Positions 54,535 to 62,608 of a stretch of 64,000 nucleotides of DNA are shown here, one piece after another. The notes beneath the pieces are model-generated. The model was not told the origin of the DNA. It was given only the letters and a program-made list of their open reading frames with translations, and ran no database searches. The stretch's first letter is position 1. Each line of letters starts with the position of its first letter. The position numbers and the translations under genes are program-made. The stretch is taken from assembly GCF_004307425.1 (NCBI RefSeq), contig NZ_SEWZ01000003.1, positions 248,001 through 312,000 on the forward strand. Reading direction: 5' to 3'. Origin of the DNA: Aquirufa antheringensis. GTDB lineage: Bacteria > Bacteroidota > Bacteroidia > Cytophagales > Spirosomataceae.

Positions 54535-55949
54535 AAAAAATACTCTTATTCGCCTTAGTTAGTCTACAAGCCTTTTCACAAGACGCAGACAAAAAGAAAG
54601 TCTTAGCCAGAATTCAACAACAAGAATCACATTACAGTGCCATCGCACAGAAAATCTGGAATTACGCCGAAGTCGGATATAAAGAAAAACAATCCTCTGC
54701 TCTCTTGCAGGAAACCCTGAAACAAGCTGGTTTTACGATAGAGTCAGGTGTAGCTGGAATTCCAACTGCTTTCGTGGCGACTTATGGACAAGGAAAACCG
54801 GTCATCGGAATTATGGCCGAATACGATGCCTTGCCAGGTTTATCACAAGATTCCATTCCGACTAAACGCTCCTTGGGAGGAGCCTCTGGGCACGCTTGTG
54901 GCCACCATTTATTTGGTACTGGTTCCTCTGCTGCGGCTATCGCCGTAAAAGAATGGTTAAAAGAAACCGGCGGAAAAGGAACGATTAAATTATACGGATG
55001 TCCGGCTGAAGAGGGTGGATCCGGAAAAGTATACATGGTTCGGGAGGGTTTATTCAATGACGCCGATGTGATGTTGCACTGGCATCCGAGCGATGCGAAT
55101 TCGGTTTCGACGGGGTCATCTTTGGCAAACAAAACGGGTAAATTCCGCTTCTATGGTCTTTCATCACACGCGGCGGCCTCACCAGAAAGAGGACGATCTG
55201 CTTTAGATGCGGTGGAGGCGATGGACTTTATGGCCAACATGATGCGCGAACATGTGCCCTCTTCTACGCGTATTCACTACGTGATTACGAACGGGGGTAA
55301 GGCGCCTAATATCGTCCCAGATTATGCGGAGGTCTATTATTACGTGCGTTCACCGCAGCGCGACATTGTTATGGACGTGTGGAATCGCTTGGAAAAAGCG
55401 GCAGAAGGTGCAGCTCTAGGAACAGGAACTCGCTATGAATTAGAAGTAATCGGTGGGGTGTATGAGATTTTGCCAAACGAAAAGTTAGCAACTCTTATGA
55501 ATTCAAACTTGCAAACGGTGGGAGGATATATCTTGAATCCAACGGAATTAGCTTTCGCTAAACAAATTCAACAAACTCCAGGCATGTTGCAGACGGATTT
55601 AGCGTCTACTTCTTCTGTAGTTCCGGGTCGTCCTGATCCAAGCGGCGGAGGCTCGACGGATGTGGGGGATGTAAGTTGGGTAGTTCCTACGATTGGTTTA
55701 GGAACGGCGACTTGGGTTCCAGGAACGACCGCGCATAGCTGGCAAGCGGTAGCAGCTGGAGGTACGAGTATTGGTAAAAAGGGGATGATGGTAGCTGCCA
55801 AAACGATCGCAGGAACGGCCATGGATTTATTTAAAAACCCAGCTTTAATAGAAGCCGCTAAAGCGGAGTGGTCCAAGCGTAAAGGCGCTGAATTTAAATA
55901 CAAGGCTCTTTTAGGTGATCGCAAGCCGGCTTTGAATTATAGAGATTAA
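54531..55949 (+). CDS. M20-family amidohydrolase (AbgB-like), exported
   Basis: 472 aa; signal peptide MKKILLFALVSLQAFSQ. M20 dinuclear metal sites: GHACGHHLFG (His/Asp-like, residues about 121-130), AEYDALPG (metal Asp), GCPAEEGGSGK (catalytic Glu-Glu) and the dimerisation lid. The KLYGCPAEEGGSGKVYMVREG and TDVGDVSW patterns match the p-aminobenzoyl-glutamate hydrolase subunit B/M20D amidohydrolases. It probably cuts an N-acyl or amide bond in the periplasm; substrate unknown. Translationally coupled to the lipid kinase gene. A UUCG-loop terminator follows. Confidence 0.9.
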   Translation: MKKILLFALVSLQAFSQDADKKKVLARIQQQESHYSAIAQKIWNYAEVGYKEKQSSALLQETLKQAGFTIESGVAGIPTAFVATYGQGKPVIGIMAEYDALPGLSQDSIPTKRSLGGASGHACGHHLFGTGSSAAAIAVKEWLKETGGKGTIKLYGCPAEEGGSGKVYMVREGLFNDADVMLHWHPSDANSVSTGSSLANKTGKFRFYGLSSHAAASPERGRSALDAVEAMDFMANMMREHVPSSTRIHYVITNGGKAPNIVPDYAEVYYYVRSPQRDIVMDVWNRLEKAAEGAALGTGTRYELEVIGGVYEILPNEKLATLMNSNLQTVGGYILNPTELAFAKQIQQTPGMLQTDLASTSSVVPGRPDPSGGGSTDVGDVSWVVPTIGLGTATWVPGTTAHSWQAVAAGGTSIGKKGMMVAAKTIAGTAMDLFKNPALIEAAKAEWSKRKGAEFKYKALLGDRKPALNYRD

Positions 55950-55957
55950 AATAAAAT

Positions 55958-55974
55958 AGGCTTCGGCCTTTTTT
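55958..55974 (+). terminator. UUCG-loop terminator after the amidohydrolase gene
   Basis: AGGC-TTCG-GCCT followed by six T. Short stem with a stable tetraloop; ends the lipid kinase/amidohydrolase transcript before the arsR gene. Confidence 0.75.
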
Positions 55975-56018
55975 ATTTACTTCATTCATCGTAATATTGC
56001 AATGTAATAATTAAACAA

Positions 56019-56354
56019 ATGGGAATCACCAAAACAGACCTCTTTACAGAAGAACAAAATGCGATTGCGCAGATGGCCAAAGTACTCGGACATCCCGCAC
56101 GCGTCGCGATTTTGCAGTATTTGGTGAAATCCAACACCTGCATCAACGGAGACCTTGTCCAAGAATTAGGTCTAGCCCAAGCCACTGTTTCCCAGCATCT
56201 ACGAGAATTGAAAGAAGTGGGGTTTATTCAGGGAACGATTGAAGGCGTCTCGGTTTGTTATTGCATTAACCCGGAAAAGTGGGCGGAGTTTAGCCAGCTT
56301 TTTGGGGAGTTTTTCGAAAATTATTTTGTTGCACAAAAATCTAATTGCTGTTAA
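56019..56354 (+). CDS. arsR: ArsR-family metalloregulator
   Basis: 111 aa. Winged-helix ArsR/SmtB repressor: LGHPARVAILQYLVKSNTCINGDLVQELGL, the recognition helix AQATVSQHLRELKEVGFIQGTIEG, and the wing YCINPEKW. Cys near TCINGDL, the VCYCI pair and the C-terminal KSNCC are candidates for the arsenic-sensing thiols, but the usual CVC motif of the sensing helix is not present. First gene of an operon; arsI follows after one base. It should repress its own operon in the absence of arsenite. Confidence 0.93.
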   Translation: MGITKTDLFTEEQNAIAQMAKVLGHPARVAILQYLVKSNTCINGDLVQELGLAQATVSQHLRELKEVGFIQGTIEGVSVCYCINPEKWAEFSQLFGEFFENYFVAQKSNCC

Positions 56355-56355
56355 T

Positions 56356-56874
56356 ATGTCAACTTTTCCACGAATGCACGTCTCCTTGTATGTCAGCAAT
56401 TTAGCGGCATCGGTGAATTTTTACTCGACTTTTTTCGGTCAGCCAGCCACAAAAGTGAAGCCGGGTTATGCGAAATATGTGTTAGATAGTCCCTCTTTGA
56501 TTATCTCGTTTATTGAAAATCCAGAGCGCGTTCAGGCAAACTTCGGTCACTTAGGTTTCCAAGTAGAAACTTCGGAAGAGATGAATGCCCGTTTAGAAGT
56601 GGCTAGAAAACAAGGGATTGTTTCCAAAGAAGAAATAGGGACATCCTGCTGCTTCGCCGTTCAAGACAAATTCTGGGCTACGGATCCTGACGGTGTTCAA
56701 TGGGAAGTGTATTATTTCCACGAAGATGCAGAATTCAATGACCCACATTATGCAGCGCAGGATGCATCCGCATGTTGCATGCCTCCAGCAGCAGTGGCTG
56801 AAGAAAAACCAAAATTAAAAATCGCCGAAGTGCAAGCCGCAAACGCATGTACCCCAGGCTCAGGATGTTGCTAA
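56356..56874 (+). CDS. arsI: ArsI/CadI-family C-As lyase-like VOC metalloenzyme
   Basis: 172 aa from ATG 56356 (MSTFPRMHVSLYVS); the longer frame starting in arsR is not real. It has the vicinal-oxygen-chelate fold with the ArsI metal ligands at H8 (MHVSLYV), H65 (GHLGF) and E117 (VQWEVYYF), and the vicinal cysteine pair C98-C99 (GTSCCF), the trivalent organoarsenical binding site. The extended cysteine-rich tail (SACCMPPA, ACTPGSGCC) is unusual for the family and may bind metal. ArsI cleaves the C-As bond of methylarsenite and roxarsone. The CadI label is an older name for the same family. Confidence 0.88.
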   Translation: MSTFPRMHVSLYVSNLAASVNFYSTFFGQPATKVKPGYAKYVLDSPSLIISFIENPERVQANFGHLGFQVETSEEMNARLEVARKQGIVSKEEIGTSCCFAVQDKFWATDPDGVQWEVYYFHEDAEFNDPHYAAQDASACCMPPAAVAEEKPKLKIAEVQAANACTPGSGCC

Positions 56875-56875
56875 G

Positions 56876-57481
56876 ATGAAGGATAGTTTAAACCAAAATT
56901 TGGAACAAATTCTCTCCCTCGAAATCCCAACCGAGCGCCGAGAAATACTACAAGTCTTGATTGATTACATCAAAGACAAACGCAAAAAAGAGCAGCCGAT
57001 TCGACTGAATTTTATCTGCACGCACAACTCGCGCCGCTCTCAATTCTCACAAGTCTGGGCCCAAACCGCCGCTGACTATTTCCAAATCCCTGCCCAATGT
57101 TATTCTGGCGGGGTGGAGGTGACGGCTTGCAACGAACGCACCGTGGCTTCCCTAGAGCGAATGGGTTTCATTGTCTCTAAACACGGCCATTCCAACCCCA
57201 TCTATTTCGCCTTGCACACGCAGGATTCACGTCCCATCATTCTTTTTTCGAAACTATATGATGACGTCATAAATCCGCACGGCATTTTTGCGAGCGTCAT
57301 GACCTGTTCACACGCAGATGAAAATTGCCCTTTCATCCCAGGTGCGGAAGCTCGAATTCCGGTACGTTATGAGGATCCCAAAGCTTTTGACGATACCACA
57401 GAGGAGGCTGCGCAATACGATGCAAGATCGAGGCAGATAGCGGGAGAGATGTTTTATGTGTTTTCGAGGGTGACAATCTAG
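56876..57481 (+). CDS. arsC: arsenate reductase (low-MW phosphatase type)
   Basis: 201 aa. The low-molecular-weight phosphatase fold is clear: FICTHNSRRSQFSQVW (P-loop C-x5-R, catalytic C48, here CTHNSRR rather than the common CTHNSAR), SGGVEVTACNERTVASLERMGF, and the DPKAFDDTTEE stretch near the C-terminus. An N-terminal helix of about 40 residues precedes the fold. It reduces arsenate to arsenite. Third gene of the operon arsR-arsI-arsC. No acr3, arsB or other efflux gene follows; the next plus-strand gene is a sugar dehydrogenase 0.9 kb on. Confidence 0.88.
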   Translation: MKDSLNQNLEQILSLEIPTERREILQVLIDYIKDKRKKEQPIRLNFICTHNSRRSQFSQVWAQTAADYFQIPAQCYSGGVEVTACNERTVASLERMGFIVSKHGHSNPIYFALHTQDSRPIILFSKLYDDVINPHGIFASVMTCSHADENCPFIPGAEARIPVRYEDPKAFDDTTEEAAQYDARSRQIAGEMFYVFSRVTI

Positions 57482-57491
57482 ATTTCTTTGC

Positions 57492-57558
57492 AGTTAATTT
57501 ACAGGTATTTCTGAAAATGTCCTTCGAAATATTTTCGCGAAATACCTGTAAATTAGCT
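57492..57558. repeat. long inverted repeat after arsC
   Basis: A perfect 17-base inverted repeat: TAATTTACAGGTATTTC (57495-57511) and GAAATACCTGTAAATTA (57539-57555). Inside, GAAAAT (57513-57518) pairs with ATTTTC (57531-57536), and the outer arms gain three more pairs with a T-G wobble. The whole can fold as a 67-base hairpin with a 12-base loop. It starts 10 bases after the arsC stop and has no T-run, so it is not a simple intrinsic terminator. It may be a small mobile-element remnant or a 3' end structure. Confidence 0.85.
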
Positions 57559-57619
57559 TGCAAACAGTAAATCTTTCTTCATATCTCTTAATCTGAAGTA
57601 CGTGGAGGCGGACATCGTT

Positions 57620-57752
57620 AGTCACTATTCGATAGTCCGGAGAAAATGAGATTAGAGATTATAGAGTCTAGATTGAAAAAATTCACCATTCACCATTTAC
57701 CATTCACCATTTACCATTCACCATTTACCATTCTCTCTACTCTATAATCTTA
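57620..57752. repeat. heptad-repeat island E (arsC/SnoaL)
   Basis: Nineteen words in one phase: AGTCACT ATTCGAT, AGTCCGG AGAAAAT, GAGATTA GAGATTA, TAGAGTC TAGATTG, AAAAAAT TCACCAT, TCACCAT TTACCAT, TCACCAT TTACCAT, TCACCAT TTACCAT, TCTCTCT ACTCTAT, AATCTTA. It joins the AGTCACT word of island B, the GAGATTA words of island A and a TYACCAT block of its own, all in register. The last word ends in the SnoaL-like stop codon. Confidence 0.88.
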
Positions 57753-58175
57753 CGAGGTGTGATCCCTCACCACCAGCCACTTCCCCTTTACCTTCTTCAT
57801 CAACAACGTAAAATAGCCACCCACATCACCCACGGTTGGTCTTGTCAAATGCCAGCGGCCTAATACCCAAGCCGTTTTTCCTGCTGTAATATCTACTTCT
57901 TGAATGTCAAAATCTAACGTGCCCATCGTCTCGCGATTGGGATATGATTTTAAATAGCGTTTCAACGTCGCCTCCCAGCCTGAAACGACGCCAGACTTTC
58001 CAATGAACTTTAGATTAGGGGATTTTTCGTAGTATTCCATAAAGCCCTCAATATCGCCCTTGTTCCATAGTTTAATCTGAGTTTGCAGGACAGACTTGAT
58101 TTCGTTTTCGTCTTTATTTGTTTGAGCGAAAAGAAGGGATGGGATGAAGAGGAGGAGGTAGAGGAGTGTTTTCAT
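57750..58175 (-). CDS. SnoaL/NTF2-like protein, exported
   Basis: 141 aa, signal peptide MKTLLYLLLFIPSLLFAQ. NTF2-like cone: IKSVLQTQIKLWNKGDIEGFMEYYEKSP (the usual DIEGF-x-YY start), WEATLKRYLKSYP, GTLDFDIQEVDI, GKTAWVLGRWHLTRP and FTLLMKKVKGKWLVVRDHTS. It fits the DUF4440/SnoaL-like group, which has no single function; the fold can bind a small ligand. It is in the spacer between two heptad islands, and both its stop and its upstream region are next to them. Signal peptide indicates the periplasm. Confidence 0.85.
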   Translation of the reverse strand: MKTLLYLLLFIPSLLFAQTNKDENEIKSVLQTQIKLWNKGDIEGFMEYYEKSPNLKFIGKSGVVSGWEATLKRYLKSYPNRETMGTLDFDIQEVDITAGKTAWVLGRWHLTRPTVGDVGGYFTLLMKKVKGKWLVVRDHTS

Positions 58176-58191
58176 ATTGTAAGTTTATTTA

Positions 58192-58331
58192 CAAAGTTCA
58201 AAGTTCAAAGAGCAAAGTTCAAAGTTTGAATCAGTTTTTCTGAGTTTATCCCTGAAAGGGATTCCATCTTTGAACTTTGAACTTTGCTCTTTGTGATTTT
58301 CTGTCTACTGGCCACTGTCCACTGACTACTG
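58192..58331. repeat. heptad-repeat island D (SnoaL / sugar dehydrogenase)
   Basis: Twenty words in one phase over 140 bases: CAAAGTT CAAAGTT, CAAAGAG CAAAGTT, CAAAGTT; then six less regular words containing the hairpin ATCCC-TGAAA-GGGAT (58248-58262); then TTTGAAC TTTGAAC, TTTGCTC TTTGTGA, TTTTCTG TCTACTG, GCCACTG TCCACTG, ACTACTG. A 21-base inverted repeat pairs 58206-58226 with the TTTGAAC arm. It is between divergent genes, so it is not a terminator for either. Confidence 0.88.
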
Positions 58332-58416
58332 ATTTTGGCATTTCGTCTCATTTTCCACCTAACAATTTTTAAAATCCGATTATTGTATCATTTTTGTAGA
58401 ATAATAAATTAGACCT

Positions 58417-61248
58417 ATGATTAAGAAAATTACGCTAGCCATTTTACTGGCTTTTCCTGTGCTTTCTTCGCTTGCGCAGGCCCCCGATGAAAATCGTTTT
58501 GTGAAGTCTGTTTTGGTAGACAAATTAGATGAACCAATGGAGTTTACCTTTTTGCCAGATGGACGTATCCTGTTTGTAGAACGCAAGGGAGATGTGAAAT
58601 CTTATGATACGAAGACCAAAGAGACGAAGACAATCGCTCACTTAAATGTCAACACGAAATACAAGAACCGTTTGGGTCAAGAGCGTGTGGCAGAGGAGGG
58701 ATTGATGGGTATTGTTTTGGACCCTAACTTTAGCAAAAATCACTGGTTATACCTTTATTATGCGCATCCAACGGAGACTAAGCACATTTTAGCGCGTATG
58801 GAATTGCGTGGCGATGAGTTATTAGTAGAGCAACAAAAAGTGCTTTTAGAGGTTCCTACGCAGCGTGAGGAATGTTGCCATACGGGTGGTGGAATGGTTT
58901 TTGACAAATCAGGAAATTTATTCTTAACCGTAGGAAATAATACAAGTAACAGTAATTCAGATGGTTATGCTCCTATCGATGAGCGTCCGGGTCAAGCGTA
59001 TTGGGATGATCAACGTGGTGCGTCGAATACGAATGATTTACGCGGAAAGATTTTACGCATTCACCCAGAGGCGAATGGTACCTATACGATTCCAAAAGGC
59101 AATTTATTTGCGCCTGGAACACCTAAGACGAAGCCAGAAATTTATACGATGGGTCACCGCAATCCTTGGAGACCGAGTATTGACTCGAAAACGGGTTTCT
59201 TATATTGGGGTGAAGTAGGTCCGGATGCGTCAGTAGATTCAGAAAAAGGTCCACGCGGGTATGATGAGTTTAATCAGGCCAAAGGTCCAGGTTATTACGG
59301 CTGGCCGTATTTCATTGGAAATAACCAAGCCTATGCGGATGTAAACTTTGAGACGATGGCGATTGGACCTAAATTCAATCCAGCGGCTCCAATAAACGAA
59401 TCCCCTAATAATACCGGTTTACGTGAATTGCCAGCGGCGACGAAGGCGATGATTTGGTATCCGTATGGAACGTCAGAGGAGTTTCCTTTAGTGGGTTCAT
59501 CAGGTCGTTCAGCGACGGGAGGTCCAGTTTTCAGAAAGGCGGATTTTGCAGGTGCGAAACGCGCATTTCCATCGTATTACGAAGGAAAATGGTTGATCGT
59601 AGAGTTTATGCGTGGCTGGATTATGGCAGTTACCATGGATGAAAAAGGAGATTACAAGTCGATGGAGCGCTTTATGCCCTCTACGACTTTTGGCTCTGCG
59701 ATCGATATGGACTTCAGTCCTGAAGGAGATTTATATGTATTAGAATATGGTTCGGCTTGGTTCCGCGGAAATGAAAATGCGCGTTTGGTGAAGATTGAAT
59801 ACCAAGGCGGAAACCGCAAGCCGTATGTAGAAGCATCTTCAGCTAAGAAGGCGGGTGCTGCTCCATTCACAACGACTTTATCTGCAGATGGAACGAAAGA
59901 TTTCGACGGAGATAAGTTGACCTATACGTGGACAGTCAAGAAGGCCGGCAAATTCGTGAAAAATTTATCAGGAGCTAATCCGACTTTGCAATTGAGAGAT
60001 GCGGGTAAATACGAAGTGACTTTGAAGGCGGCAGATCCGAAAGGATTATCGAACACGGCTTCTTTGGAAATCTTAGTGGGTAACGAAGCTCCAGTAGTGG
60101 ATATCGCGGTGGAAGGAAACAAATCGTTCTATTTCGAGGGGCAGCCTTTGAAATACGAAGTGAAAGTTGAAGATAAAGAAGACGGAACGCTAGGTAAAGG
60201 TATTGCCAAAGAGGCAGTTGCAGCGACCGTGGATTATGTAGCTTCAGGGTATGACCCGATCGAGATGGCGCAATCGCACCGCAAGGCTGATAGCGATTTA
60301 TTTGCCTCTGCAGGTCTTCGTTTAATCAATGCAAGCGATTGCAAGTCTTGTCACCAAATGTCTGTTCGCTCAGTAGGGCCATCGTACAAGGAAGTGGCTG
60401 AGAAGTACAAAGGCCAAGATATGGTGGAGAAACTTTCTGACAAGGTAATTGTTGGTGGAATGGGCGTTTGGGGCGAACATGCGATGTCTGCTCACCCGAA
60501 TATCTCGAAAGCAGATGCGAAAGCGATGGTGAACTATATCTTGAGTTTAGGAGATGCCAAAGCAAGTAATGCCATCGCCACCTCAGGAACCTTAGGTTTG
60601 AAAAAGCCAGCGGATCAATCATCTTCAAAAGGGGTATTCGTGGTTCGCGCGACTTATTTAGATAAAGGAAATAAGAAGATGGCTCCAGTTCAATCGGAGA
60701 AATGGTTGTTCTTGCGTCACCCAGCCTTGAACGTGGAGAAAGCGGATATGACCAAAGGTATTTTGCAGTTGATCACGCCAGGTCGTTCGACGAATATGGT
60801 GGGTCAAAATCCACACTTAGGTTACAAGGATTTAGATCTAACTGGAATCTCAACAATTGAAATTTCAGCTTCAGCACAAGTGCGTTCTAACGCCGCGGGT
60901 GGTGTGATTGAAATTCGGTTAGATTCTCCTACGGGAACGGTTATTGGTCAAACAGCACCGATCGAAGTGTCACAAGGTGGATTTGGTGGACCTCCTCCAG
61001 CTGCGGCTCCAGGAAAGGGTGCGCCACTAGGAACAGGAGTAGCTGCGCCAGCTTCAGCGCCTGCTGCACCTGCAGCTCCAGCGGCACCGGCTGGTCAAGC
61101 GCCACGTAGAATGAATGGTCCATCTGCCCAAAAAGTAGCCATCCAAGCCACTTCAGGTTCTCATGATCTGTATTTTGTGGCAGTTAACCCGAAAGCAACC
61201 GAACAACAAATCGTCGTGCAGATCTCGGGTATTGAAATGAAAAAATAG
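58417..61248 (+). CDS. PQQ-type sugar dehydrogenase with PKD and cytochrome c domains
   Basis: 943 aa, signal peptide MIKKITLAILLAFPVLSSLAQ. Residues about 30-460 are the six-bladed glucose/sorbosone dehydrogenase: LDEPMEFTFLPDGRILFVERKG, HTGGGMVFDKSGNLFLTVGNNT, LRGKILRIHPEANG, MGHRNPWRPS, PGYYGWPYF and a blade with GPVFRKADF. A PKD domain follows (about 475-560, AAPFTTTLSADGTKDFDGD). A haem c site CKSCH is at 642-646 with the axial Met near MGVWGEHAM. A low-complexity proline/alanine stretch (PAAAPGKGAPLGTGVAAPAS, about 865-900) precedes a final domain. It oxidises a sugar in the periplasm and passes electrons on through the haem. Confidence 0.87.
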   Translation: MIKKITLAILLAFPVLSSLAQAPDENRFVKSVLVDKLDEPMEFTFLPDGRILFVERKGDVKSYDTKTKETKTIAHLNVNTKYKNRLGQERVAEEGLMGIVLDPNFSKNHWLYLYYAHPTETKHILARMELRGDELLVEQQKVLLEVPTQREECCHTGGGMVFDKSGNLFLTVGNNTSNSNSDGYAPIDERPGQAYWDDQRGASNTNDLRGKILRIHPEANGTYTIPKGNLFAPGTPKTKPEIYTMGHRNPWRPSIDSKTGFLYWGEVGPDASVDSEKGPRGYDEFNQAKGPGYYGWPYFIGNNQAYADVNFETMAIGPKFNPAAPINESPNNTGLRELPAATKAMIWYPYGTSEEFPLVGSSGRSATGGPVFRKADFAGAKRAFPSYYEGKWLIVEFMRGWIMAVTMDEKGDYKSMERFMPSTTFGSAIDMDFSPEGDLYVLEYGSAWFRGNENARLVKIEYQGGNRKPYVEASSAKKAGAAPFTTTLSADGTKDFDGDKLTYTWTVKKAGKFVKNLSGANPTLQLRDAGKYEVTLKAADPKGLSNTASLEILVGNEAPVVDIAVEGNKSFYFEGQPLKYEVKVEDKEDGTLGKGIAKEAVAATVDYVASGYDPIEMAQSHRKADSDLFASAGLRLINASDCKSCHQMSVRSVGPSYKEVAEKYKGQDMVEKLSDKVIVGGMGVWGEHAMSAHPNISKADAKAMVNYILSLGDAKASNAIATSGTLGLKKPADQSSSKGVFVVRATYLDKGNKKMAPVQSEKWLFLRHPALNVEKADMTKGILQLITPGRSTNMVGQNPHLGYKDLDLTGISTIEISASAQVRSNAAGGVIEIRLDSPTGTVIGQTAPIEVSQGGFGGPPPAAAPGKGAPLGTGVAAPASAPAAPAAPAAPAGQAPRRMNGPSAQKVAIQATSGSHDLYFVAVNPKATEQQIVVQISGIEMKK

Positions 61249-61269
61249 TCTTTTGATTATAGTAATTCT

Positions 61270-61310
61270 GGGGTCCTCTCTGCTTTAATAGAGAGGACCC
61301 CTTTTTTTTT
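61270..61310 (+). terminator. terminator abutting the next start codon
   Basis: GGGGTCCTCTCT-GCTTTAAT-AGAGAGGACCCC (61270-61301), 12 pairs, followed by nine T (61302-61310); the ATG of the GH105 gene is at 61311. Confidence 0.93.
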
Positions 61311-62606
61311 ATGCGCTATACCTTAATTTTGTTGTTGATTTCTGGCTCCTTATTGGGCCAAAAAAACATCACCACCGCTTCGGACGCCACGGCGCCACTC
61401 CACGCATTACAGCCAGATTACCCCACGCCTTACGGTGCGCCTACAGTTGAAAATATCCAAAAAACCATCGACCGCGTCTTCGCTTATTTAGAAACGGCGA
61501 CACCTGATCGTTTTGTGGATAAGACGAGCGGCGCAGAAGTGAAAACCTATAACGCAAATGCCCTATTTAGCAAGGGAGATTTTCGTCCGATTTCGTACGA
61601 ATGGGGCGTGACTTATTCCGGAATGCTGGCTTTAACGGAAGTGACCGGAGATGAGAAATACAAAAACTATGTTTTTAATCGCTTGAATCTGATTAATTCG
61701 GGTGTTCCGGAAGCTATAAAGATTCCAGCGGAACAATCACACGTATTGAAAGGTTTAGTTCACCCTCGTGCTTTGGATGACATCGGAGCGATGGGAATGG
61801 CGGTGATTAAGGCGAAAAAAGCCGGATTTACGACCGATATGTCTTACATCACGAAGCGTGCTTCGGATTTTATCTTGAAAGAAGAGCATCGCTTACCGGA
61901 TCGCACTTTGGTGCGGATTCGTCCATTACACCACACGATGTGGCTAGACGATGTCTATATGGCCATTCCTGCGTTGTTGCAGTTAGGGGAATACGAGGAG
62001 GCGGTTTTTCAGTTCAATGCCTACCGCAAACGGATGTTCAATCCGAACCAAAATATTTACATGCACGGTTATTTAGTGGACGCGACAGAACATCCTGAAT
62101 TTCATTGGGGGCGCGCGAATGGCTGGGCCTTGTTGACCAACTGCGAATTATTGGAGTATTTGCCGGCGAATCATCCGGCTCGTCCGGAGATTTTGGCCCA
62201 ATTGAAAAACCACTTGAAAGGGCTGATGGCTTTGCAGGATGGGACGGGATTTTGGCATCAATTACTGGATAAAAACGATTCCTATTTAGAGACATCTTGT
62301 ACGGCGATTTATACCTATGTTCTTGCCAAAGGCATCAACAAAGGCTGGCTCGACCCTAAAACTTATGGTCCGGCAGCGATATTAGGTTGGAATGCAGTCA
62401 ATACGAAAGTAAACGAAAAAGGCCAGGTGGAAGGGACTTGCGTGGGAACAGGTTTAGCCTGGGATCCTGCTTTCTACTATCACCGCCCAATTTCACCATT
62501 TGCGGCACACGGCTATGGTCCCGTTTTATTAGCTGGAGCAGCCATGATGGATTTAGTGAAACATCACACTTACCAAATCAATGATTCTGCCGTACATTTG
62601 AAATAA
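61311..62606 (+). CDS. GH105/GH88-type unsaturated uronyl hydrolase, exported
   Basis: 431 aa, signal peptide MRYTLILLLISGSLLGQ. The (alpha/alpha)6 barrel of unsaturated rhamnogalacturonyl hydrolases is suggested by FRPISYEWGVTYSGMLALTE (general acid Asp region), HHTMWLDDVYMAIPALLQLG, FHWGRANGWALLTNCELLE, DGTGFWHQLLDKNDSYLETS and GYGPVLLAGAAMMD. It would remove the 4-deoxy unsaturated uronic acid left by pectate or rhamnogalacturonan lyases. KduD, which handles the next step products, is 2 bases downstream. Its ATG directly follows the T-run of a terminator. Confidence 0.85.
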   Translation: MRYTLILLLISGSLLGQKNITTASDATAPLHALQPDYPTPYGAPTVENIQKTIDRVFAYLETATPDRFVDKTSGAEVKTYNANALFSKGDFRPISYEWGVTYSGMLALTEVTGDEKYKNYVFNRLNLINSGVPEAIKIPAEQSHVLKGLVHPRALDDIGAMGMAVIKAKKAGFTTDMSYITKRASDFILKEEHRLPDRTLVRIRPLHHTMWLDDVYMAIPALLQLGEYEEAVFQFNAYRKRMFNPNQNIYMHGYLVDATEHPEFHWGRANGWALLTNCELLEYLPANHPARPEILAQLKNHLKGLMALQDGTGFWHQLLDKNDSYLETSCTAIYTYVLAKGINKGWLDPKTYGPAAILGWNAVNTKVNEKGQVEGTCVGTGLAWDPAFYYHRPISPFAAHGYGPVLLAGAAMMDLVKHHTYQINDSAVHLK

Positions 62607-62608
62607 TT

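Noticed and set aside
56239-56355. Upstream extension of the arsI frame
   Set aside because: It runs through the arsR gene; conserved VOC sequence begins after 56356.
57683-57731. Tandem TYACCAT repeats considered as a CRISPR array
   Set aside because: Unit is 7 bases with no spacers and no cas gene nearby; it is part of a heptad island.
61024-61110. Alanine/proline-rich tract as a frameshift or misassembly
   Set aside because: The frame stays open and family C-terminal sequence resumes afterwards, so it is a low-complexity linker.
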